Below, in pieces: positions 1 to 5,456 of a stretch of 5,456 nt of DNA. The translations under genes and the position numbers were made by a program. Under the pieces are notes generated by a model. It had not been told where the DNA came from. It searched no databases and was given only the letters and a program-made list of their open reading frames with translations. The stretch lies in assembly GCA_027858355.1 (NCBI GenBank), contig JAQICW010000706.1:1-5456 (forward strand), in the 5' to 3' direction. Source of the DNA: Desulfobacula sp. (GTDB lineage Bacteria; Desulfobacterota; Desulfobacteria; Desulfobacterales; Desulfobacteraceae). Each line of letters starts with the position of its first letter. The first letter of the stretch is position 1.

Positions 1-2438
1 GCACCTGAGTCTGCCATAATATAAACGGCATTCAATTCTTCCGGTTCATCCTTATGCGTGGTGCCCTTAGGGTTTTTCATGACTTCCATCATGGCATTGG
101 AAATATCATCCGTGGCTAGCGACCAGATATCTACCACTTTATTATACTTCTCCCCCTGGGTAATCAATCCTTCGGAATACTGGTCTTTTATATCTTCAAT
201 ATTCTTTTCAGCTTTAGCAATGATTTCCCATTTTTCATCCGGAATAATCATGTCACCCACGCAGATGGAAAGCCCCCCCAAAGTAGAATATTTATAACCG
301 ATATCCTTAAGCCGGTCAGAAAGGATAACCGTTTCTTTCAAGCCTATATTACGATATGCATAGTCAATCAGTTTTACAATGGAAGATTTATCCATCAGCT
401 TGTTTACCAGATCAAAGGGCAGGGTGGTTTTACGTTCATCCACTTTAAATATGGTATAATAATCCCCCACTTTTCTGACATCTGTAAACTGATCCTGTTT
501 CAAGCCATAGAGTTGTTCGACGACAATCTCAGACACCTGGAACAGATTTTTAAATTCTTTTCTGGTAAGAAAATCTGTTTTCCCTTTGGTTTTTTTAATT
601 TCATCATCAGAATATTTTGCTAAAACTTTGTTAAAATCTTTTCCAGTCTTTAATTCTTCCATTGCAGCTTCGCAATACTCAAGGGTTTGAGTTCTGATTC
701 TCGTCAGTGATAAAAGCGTATCCCCAGGGATTGTTTCCCAAAGTAGAATCCTACCTGTGGTGGTATCGTACATTTCCCCATCAATTCGGACTTTAATCTT
801 GGCATGGAGGCCAAGTTCACTGGCGTCAAATGCATGTCTGACTTCTTCAATACCTGAAAAAATTACCCCCTCGCCCTTTTGAAGCCGAACGGCACGGGTC
901 ATGTAATAAATACCCAAAACAATATCCTGGGTTGGCACAATTATCGGCTGACCGTTTGCAGGAGACAGGATGTTATTGGTTGATAGCATCATGATCCTTG
1001 CCTCAAGCTGAGACTCAAGAGAAAGAGGTACGTGAACCGCCATTTGATCACCATCAAAGTCTGCATTAAATGCAGGACAAACCAAAGGGTGAAGTTGAAT
1101 CGCTTTACCTTCGATTAACACGGGTTCAAAGGCCTGAAACCCGAGACGATGGAGAGTAGGTGCACGGTTAAGCATCACTGGATATTCTTTTACAACCGAT
1201 TCAAGGGCATCCCAAACCTCGTTCTCCTCGCGTTCAACCATTTTCTTGGCGCTCTTAACTGTTGATACGAGGCCTTTTTGTTCAAGATAATTATAAATAA
1301 ACGGTTTAAACAACTCCAGAGCCATTTTTTTAGGTATACCGCATTGATGTAGCCGCAGCTCAGATCCAACTGTAATAACCGTACGGCCGGAATAATCCAC
1401 ACGCTTACCGAGAAGGTTCTGTCTAAAACGTCCCTGTTTTCCTTTTAACGTATCACTCAATGACTTTAACGGCCTTTTATTGGTGCCTGTAACCACTCGG
1501 CCATGGCGGCCATTGTCAAACAGAACATCCACAGCTTCCTGCAACATCCTTTTCTCATTTCTGACAATAATATCCGGCGCATTCAGATCAACCAATCTTT
1601 TCAACCGGTTGTTTCTGTTTAATACCCTTCTATATAAATCGTTCAAATCAGATGTGGCAAACCGCCCGCCTTCAAGGGGCACCAAAGGCCTTAAATCAGG
1701 AGGAAGGATGGGGCAGGCCGTCATAATCATCCGTGTGGGCTCAATCCCGGATGTCAAAAACGCATCAATTACTCTAAGACGTTTGGACATCTTCTGTTTC
1801 TTGGCAACGGATTTGGTCAGGCTGATCTCTTCTTTAAGCTCATCATGAACGGCTTGAAGATCAATCTCCTGCAACAGCTTCAATATCGCTTCTGCACCAA
1901 TGCCGGCTTCAAACCCATCTCCAAAATTTTCCAGGGCTTCATAATATTGATCGTCGGACAAAAGTTGAAGTTTTTTAAGGCCTGTATCTTTTGGGTCAAT
2001 GACAATATAGGAGTCAAAATAAAGAACTTTTTCAAGGTTTTTTAATGTCAAATCAAGTGCATTGCCAATTTTACTGGGAAGACTTTTTAAAAACCAGATG
2101 TGAGAGACAGGAGCCGCAAGTTCTATATGAGCCATTCGCTCCCGCCGCACTTTTGACTGAATCACTTCAACACCGCATTTTTCACAAACAACCCCGCGAT
2201 GTTTCATGCGTTTGTATTTACCGCAATTGCACTCATAATCCTTAGTGGGACCGAAAACTTTTGCACAGAAAAGTCCGTCTCTTTCAGGTTTGAATGTCCT
2301 GTAGTTTATTGTTTCCGGTTTTTTTATTTCACCATGAGACCACTCTCTAATCTGGTCTGAAGATGCAAGGCTTATTTGAACGCCCGTATAAATCTTAGGA
2401 TCTTTTGGTTTTGCGAAGAAATCATATATATTGTCCAA
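1..2438 (-). CDS. rpoC: DNA-directed RNA polymerase subunit beta' (partial, 3' end outside window)
   Basis: This is the largest catalytic subunit of RNA polymerase; it forms the clamp, the Mg2+ site and the secondary channel. The frame is open for 812 codons from a TTG start to the left window edge, with no stop or frameshift found on translation. The start is set by the Shine-Dalgarno directly upstream and by the family N-terminus ([13 protein letters not shown]). From that start the numbering matches E. coli: zinc-ribbon Cys70, Cys72, Cys85 and Cys88; GKRVDYSGR at 345-353; Mg2+-chelating NADFDGDQM at 458-466 (Asp460, 462, 464; nt 1041-1067). The secondary-channel rim helices follow at about 733-775, and the fragment stops in the conserved YIMADSGA segment. 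Bridge helix, trigger loop, second zinc site and C-terminus lie outside. Unusually, residues 573-672 are an insertion absent from E. coli and listed separately. A Cys ([12 protein letters not shown]) replaces the Leu I recall at this spot in E. coli. The gene is almost certainly co-transcribed with rpoB. Confidence 0.98.
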   Translation of the reverse strand, partial: MDNIYDFFAKPKDPKIYTGVQISLASSDQIREWSHGEIKKPETINYRTFKPERDGLFCAKVFGPTKDYECNCGKYKRMKHRGVVCEKCGVEVIQSKVRRERMAHIELAAPVSHIWFLKSLPSKIGNALDLTLKNLEKVLYFDSYIVIDPKDTGLKKLQLLSDDQYYEALENFGDGFEAGIGAEAILKLLQEIDLQAVHDELKEEISLTKSVAKKQKMSKRLRVIDAFLTSGIEPTRMIMTACPILPPDLRPLVPLEGGRFATSDLNDLYRRVLNRNNRLKRLVDLNAPDIIVRNEKRMLQEAVDVLFDNGRHGRVVTGTNKRPLKSLSDTLKGKQGRFRQNLLGKRVDYSGRTVITVGSELRLHQCGIPKKMALELFKPFIYNYLEQKGLVSTVKSAKKMVEREENEVWDALESVVKEYPVMLNRAPTLHRLGFQAFEPVLIEGKAIQLHPLVCPAFNADFDGDQMAVHVPLSLESQLEARIMMLSTNNILSPANGQPIIVPTQDIVLGIYYMTRAVRLQKGEGVIFSGIEEVRHAFDASELGLHAKIKVRIDGEMYDTTTGRILLWETIPGDTLLSLTRIRTQTLEYCEAAMEELKTGKDFNKVLAKYSDDEIKKTKGKTDFLTRKEFKNLFQVSEIVVEQLYGLKQDQFTDVRKVGDYYTIFKVDERKTTLPFDLVNKLMDKSSIVKLIDYAYRNIGLKETVILSDRLKDIGYKYSTLGGLSICVGDMIIPDEKWEIIAKAEKNIEDIKDQYSEGLITQGEKYNKVVDIWSLATDDISNAMMEVMKNPKGTTHKDEPEELNAVYIMADSG
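423..722 (-). other. Parvulin/PpiC-like insertion domain within beta' (codons 573-672)
   Basis: Seen: the frame reads LLWETIPG up to codon 572 and resumes at [12 protein letters not shown] from codon 673. In E. coli these flanks are nearly contiguous (ILWMIVPKGLPYS), so about 100 residues are inserted. The insert follows the order of a parvulin-type peptidyl-prolyl isomerase: a first strand LSLTRIRT (577-583), a helix ending EELKTGKDF (594-602), a helix VLAKYSDD (605-612), a Lys/Gly loop leading to TDFLTRKEF (621-629), a helix with VVEQLYGLK (639-647), and final strands [17 protein letters not shown] (653-669). These match the family pattern of short helix, GxDFxxLAxxYSxD, loop, F-containing turn, then GxHxIxV. 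The His of the first strand and the His of the GxHxI strand are not present (Arg580, and Tyr661/Thr662). I infer a parvulin fold used for binding or structure rather than catalysis. It could instead be an unrelated alpha/beta insert. Confidence 0.72.
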
Positions 2439-2444
2439 AATCTT

Positions 2445-2451
2445 CTCCTTA
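2445..2451 (-). promoter_or_regulatory. rpoC ribosome binding site overlapping the rpoB stop codon
   Basis: On the minus strand the rpoB stop TAA runs directly into GGAG, giving TAAGGAG. Six bases (AAGATT) separate GGAG from a TTG codon at 2436-2438, which opens the conserved beta' N-terminus. No ATG or GTG in frame fits the family start, so this site decides the TTG start. The overlap of stop codon and Shine-Dalgarno suggests that ribosomes finishing beta help initiation on beta', keeping the two subunits in balance; that coupling is inferred. Confidence 0.88.
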
Positions 2452-5424
2452 TTTAATTCCTTCTAAAAGATTCATGTCCAAACCCAGACTATTCAATTCT
2501 TTGGTAAGAACCCTGAAAGATTCAGGCATTCCAGGCTCAAGAACATTCTGGCCTTTTACTATTTTTTCATACATTCGAGTTCTGCCTATCATATCATCGG
2601 ACTTGACAGTCAAAAATTCCTGTAAGGCATGGGCAGCACCATATGCTTCCATTGCCCAGACTTCCATCTCACCAAGTCTTTGTCCACCAAATTGGGCTTT
2701 ACCACCCAATGGTTGCTGGGTAACCAGGGAATAAGGACCAATGGAACGTGCATGAAGTTTGTCATCAACCAAATGGTGAAGCTTAAGCATATACATGGCT
2801 CCAACTGTTACCGCTTTATCAAAAGGTTCACCAGTTCTGCCATCATAAAGCACTGCTTGCCCGGATGTATCAAATCCAGCCATATCAATCATCTGTTTGA
2901 TCTCATCCTCACTGGCACCATCAAAAACAGGCGTTGCCATATGCACGCCGGTTTTGTAAAGTGATGCAAAATTAACAAGCTCTTTATCAGACATCTTTTC
3001 AATATCACTTACAAGCGTGTCTTCTTTCTTATCCATCTTCTGAGTTTCAGTCATGGAAAAAATTTGGATGACTTTTTTCCTTAATTTGTCCAGCTTCATT
3101 TGACTGAGGTATTCATCAATTCGCTGGCCCAGGCCATAGGCGGCATGCCCCAGATGAATCTCCAATATTTGACCAACATTCATACGAGAAGGGACACCCA
3201 AAGGATTGAGTACCATATCCACCGGTCTTCCATCTTCAAAGTACGGTAAATCTTCCACCCTTAAAATTCTTGAAACAACACCTTTATTTCCATGACGACC
3301 TGCCATTTTATCACCGACAGAAAGAACTCTTTCCATGGCAACACTGATTTTGATCATCTTTAATACACCAGGAGCAAGATCATCACCTTTTTCAAACCGG
3401 GATACCTGTCTGTTAAACTGTTCTCTTGCCTTTTTAATTTGTTCCTGGGCATTCTCTAATATAATTTGCACTTTTTCAGTAGCCACTGCATCCTTAACAG
3501 CAACATTGACAAGCACAGGCACTGGAATCCCTGATAAAGACCCCGCTTTTACCTTGGTCCCGGATTTAACCAGGATCTTACCTGTTTTTTCAAGATCTGT
3601 AATGAGTTTTTTGCCCACAAGGATGGACTCAACTTTTTCCCGTGCCACATCAGAAATAATTTTAATTTCATCGTCTCTATCTTTTTCAAACCGTTCAATT
3701 TCATCATCTTCAATAAGTCTTGTGCGATCATCTTTTGTAAGGCCTCTTCTTGAAAAGACCTTTGCATCAATAACCTTACCTTTCACACCCGGCGGCGCAC
3801 AAAGAGATGTATCTTTTACATCACCTGCTTTTTCACCAAAGATAGCCCGCAAAAGTTTTTCTTCAGGGGAAAGCTGTGTCTCTCCTTTTGGTGTGATTTT
3901 ACCCACAAGTATATCCCCGGATTTAACTTCAGCACCCAGTCGGATGATACCGCTTTCATCAAGATTTTTTAAGGCTTCTTCACCCACGTTGGGAATATCT
4001 CTGGTAATTTCCTCTTTCCCCAATTTAGTATCCCGTGCCAGGACTTCATATTCTTCAATATGAATAGAGGTATAAATACCATCTTTTACCAGCCTCTCAC
4101 TCACCAGGATGGAGTCTTCATAATTGTATCCATCCCAGGGCATGAAAGCGACAGTAACATTTTTACCAAGGGCCAGCTCTCCCATCTCGGTGGATGGTCC
4201 ATCTGCAATTACCTGGCCTTTTTTTACAATTTCCCCTTTTACAACGATGGGGCGGTGATTAAAACAGGTATTCTGATTAGAACGGATAAATTTTGAGCAA
4301 TCATATATAGAGACCGCTTTTTCAAAATTACTGCTTTCGGTATCATTATTTCGTACAACAATCCGTTTGGAATCCACATCAACAACGATACCGTCGTAAT
4401 CGGCCACAATAGTCACGCCGGAATCCCTGGCAACAACACCTTCTATTCCCGTGCCGACCAGAGGAGCTTCACTCTTGATCAACGGAACTGCCTGGCGCTG
4501 CATATTCGATCCCATCAACGCCCTGTTGGCATCATCATTTTCAAGGAACGGAATTAAGGATGCAGACACAGATACCAACTGGTTTGGTGAAACATCCATG
4601 AATGTTACATCTTTATTTTCAATCATTTCGAATTCACCGCCAACTCGCGATGAAACCAAAGGATTGATAAAATTACCATCCCCGTCAAGGGGTGCATTTG
4701 CCTGACCAATAGGATGTTCCTTTTCTTCAAAGGCTGTCAGATGCTTAATTTCCTTGGATGCATTTCCTTGGCTGGCAATCCTGAAAGGGGTTTCAATAAA
4801 CCCGAAATCATTCACCCTTGCATAGGTGCAAAGCGAAACAATCAGACCAATATTGGGACCTTCGGGTGTCTCAATGGGACAGATTCTTCCATAATGGGAT
4901 GGATGAACATCTCTGACCTCAAACCCTGCCCTTTCCCTTGTCAACCCTCCGGGTCCTAGTGCAGACAACCTTCTTTTATGTGTTGTTTCAGACAAAGGGT
5001 TGGTCTGATCCATGAACTGGGATAACTGGGAGGTACCAAAAAATTCCCGGACAACCGCTGAAACAGGCTTGGGATTAATTAAATCGTGGGGCATCATGGC
5101 ATCCACTTCCTGCATGCTCATTTTTTCTTTAATAGCCCTCTCCATCCGTACAAGGCCAATCCTGTAATGATTTTGAAGAAGCTCGCCCACTGCCCGGACA
5201 CGACGATTTCCCAAATGATCAATATCATCGACCTTTCCCTGAGTATCTTTGAGTTCAATCAAAGTAGCCGCCGTTAACAGAACATCTTCTTTTCGCAAGG
5301 TTTTTACATCAATCTTAGTATCAATCCCAAGACGATGATTCATTTTCAACCTTCCTACTTTAGACAAATCATAATAGGCTTGCCTGAAAAAAAGATGGTC
5401 AATAAAATCCTGGGCCACATCCAT
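2449..5424 (-). CDS. rpoB: DNA-directed RNA polymerase subunit beta (partial, N-terminal third outside window)
   Basis: Beta pairs with beta' to form the active-site cleft and the rifampicin pocket. The open stretch gives 991 residues ending DMNLLEGIK and TAA. It is not a full protein: its first Met aligns with about E. coli residue 378, so the Met is internal and the gene extends beyond the right edge. Motifs by residue of this fragment: [15 protein letters not shown] at 11-25; rifampicin region [11 protein letters not shown] onward at 130-156; [10 protein letters not shown] at 185-194; RSNQNTC at about 381-387; [13 protein letters not shown] at about 432-444; [27 protein letters not shown] at about 512-538; a charged, helix-rich insert-like region at about 562-690; active-site [12 protein letters not shown] at 704-715 with Lys706 and Lys714; and the C-terminal [18 protein letters not shown] clamp-anchoring segment. 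Odd points are Glu698/Val700 in a normally basic segment and an in-frame TAG immediately before the first Met. rpoC follows after 10 bases. Confidence 0.98.
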   Translation of the reverse strand: MDVAQDFIDHLFFRQAYYDLSKVGRLKMNHRLGIDTKIDVKTLRKEDVLLTAATLIELKDTQGKVDDIDHLGNRRVRAVGELLQNHYRIGLVRMERAIKEKMSMQEVDAMMPHDLINPKPVSAVVREFFGTSQLSQFMDQTNPLSETTHKRRLSALGPGGLTRERAGFEVRDVHPSHYGRICPIETPEGPNIGLIVSLCTYARVNDFGFIETPFRIASQGNASKEIKHLTAFEEKEHPIGQANAPLDGDGNFINPLVSSRVGGEFEMIENKDVTFMDVSPNQLVSVSASLIPFLENDDANRALMGSNMQRQAVPLIKSEAPLVGTGIEGVVARDSGVTIVADYDGIVVDVDSKRIVVRNNDTESSNFEKAVSIYDCSKFIRSNQNTCFNHRPIVVKGEIVKKGQVIADGPSTEMGELALGKNVTVAFMPWDGYNYEDSILVSERLVKDGIYTSIHIEEYEVLARDTKLGKEEITRDIPNVGEEALKNLDESGIIRLGAEVKSGDILVGKITPKGETQLSPEEKLLRAIFGEKAGDVKDTSLCAPPGVKGKVIDAKVFSRRGLTKDDRTRLIEDDEIERFEKDRDDEIKIISDVAREKVESILVGKKLITDLEKTGKILVKSGTKVKAGSLSGIPVPVLVNVAVKDAVATEKVQIILENAQEQIKKAREQFNRQVSRFEKGDDLAPGVLKMIKISVAMERVLSVGDKMAGRHGNKGVVSRILRVEDLPYFEDGRPVDMVLNPLGVPSRMNVGQILEIHLGHAAYGLGQRIDEYLSQMKLDKLRKKVIQIFSMTETQKMDKKEDTLVSDIEKMSDKELVNFASLYKTGVHMATPVFDGASEDEIKQMIDMAGFDTSGQAVLYDGRTGEPFDKAVTVGAMYMLKLHHLVDDKLHARSIGPYSLVTQQPLGGKAQFGGQRLGEMEVWAMEAYGAAHALQEFLTVKSDDMIGRTRMYEKIVKGQNVLEPGMPESFRVLTKELNSLGLDMNLLEGIK

Positions 5425-5435
5425 CTATGATGGAT
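5419..5435. repeat. Short perfect inverted repeat around the rpoB TAG
   Basis: ATCCATC, a three-base spacer, then GATGGAT: a perfect 7-bp palindromic pair that covers the in-frame TAG and the following ATG. It lies inside coding sequence. It could be chance, a small RNA hairpin, or a spot prone to read or polymerase error; nothing supports a terminator, as no T-run follows. Confidence 0.5.
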
Positions 5436-5456
5436 TCCCAGTTCGAAGAAGTATAT
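5425..5456 (-). other. rpoB: Upstream continuation of rpoB frame interrupted by in-frame TAG
   Basis: In the same frame as the 991-residue rpoB stretch, the last 32 bases read (partial codon)-ILLRTGNPS-TAG-M. This aligns without gaps to E. coli [24 protein letters not shown], with the TAG in place of the conserved Thr (about residue 377). The homology on both sides of the stop argues that this is rpoB and not a new gene beginning at the ATG. A sequencing or assembly error at the window end is the likeliest cause. A genuine nonsense mutation or amber suppression cannot be excluded from this fragment. Confidence 0.7.

Noticed and set aside
423..722. Insertion in beta' as an intein or mobile element
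   Set aside because: No intein splice-junction residues (Cys/Ser at the start, His-Asn at the end), no homing-endonuclease motif, no terminal repeats or target duplication; 100 in-frame residues are too few for an intein.
1190..1402. 70-codon minus-strand frame inside rpoC
   Set aside because: It is an out-of-frame overlap of the conserved beta' segment; the beta' frame is fully explained and intact here.
2439..2448. Terminator or promoter between rpoB and rpoC
   Set aside because: The gap is only 10 bases and is filled by the ribosome binding site; there is no room for a hairpin with a T-run or for a promoter.
1480..2964. Series of plus-strand frames of 60-120 codons opposite rpoC and the end of rpoB
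   Set aside because: All are antisense to strongly conserved motifs, and their translations resemble no protein family known to me.
3335..4063. 242-codon plus-strand open frame, antisense to rpoB
   Set aside because: It lies wholly opposite conserved rpoB codons and its product is a Ser/Phe/Thr-rich string with no recognisable domain, as expected from complementing Glu/Asp/Lys-rich coding sequence.
5422..5424. ATG after the TAG as a genuine start of a split rpoB half
   Set aside because: The sequence on both sides of the TAG aligns with internal beta sequence without a gap, and no good Shine-Dalgarno precedes the ATG at normal spacing (only GGGA about 11 bases away).

Overview
The window holds the adjacent genes for the two largest subunits of bacterial RNA polymerase, both on the minus strand in the usual order rpoB then rpoC. 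No other genes are supported. Transcription runs from high to low coordinates. rpoB (beta) enters at the right edge, lacking about its first 370 codons, and ends in TAA at 2449-2451. A 10-base gap follows, then rpoC (beta') starts at a TTG at 2436-2438 and runs off the left edge after 812 complete codons. There is no gene-free stretch over 300 bases. The long plus-strand frames are antisense shadows of these genes.

The protein sequences look like a sulfate-reducer-type deltaproteobacterium (Desulfobacterota, probably Desulfobacterales). This is inferred from recalled family resemblance and a moderate GC content (about 45% in hand-counted conserved stretches of rpoC), not from a search. Both subunits keep the core active-site motifs: NADFDGDQM in beta', and [11 protein letters not shown] plus the rifampicin-pocket segment in beta. 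They would assemble with alpha, omega and sigma into ordinary RNA polymerase.

Three things stand out. (1) beta' carries an approximately 100-residue insertion (codons 573-672, nt 423-722) between two strands that are adjacent in E. coli beta'. The insert reads like a parvulin/PpiC-type peptidyl-prolyl isomerase domain without its usual histidines. It sits shortly before the secondary-channel rim helices and is AT-rich compared with its flanks. (2) At the right edge the rpoB reading frame continues in recognisable beta homology past an in-frame TAG at 5425-5427, where other beta subunits have a conserved Thr. Sequence error near the window edge is the likeliest cause; a real nonsense codon or amber read-through is possible. 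(3) Beta has Glu and Val in the normally basic KR(K/R) segment just before the active-site lysine motif.
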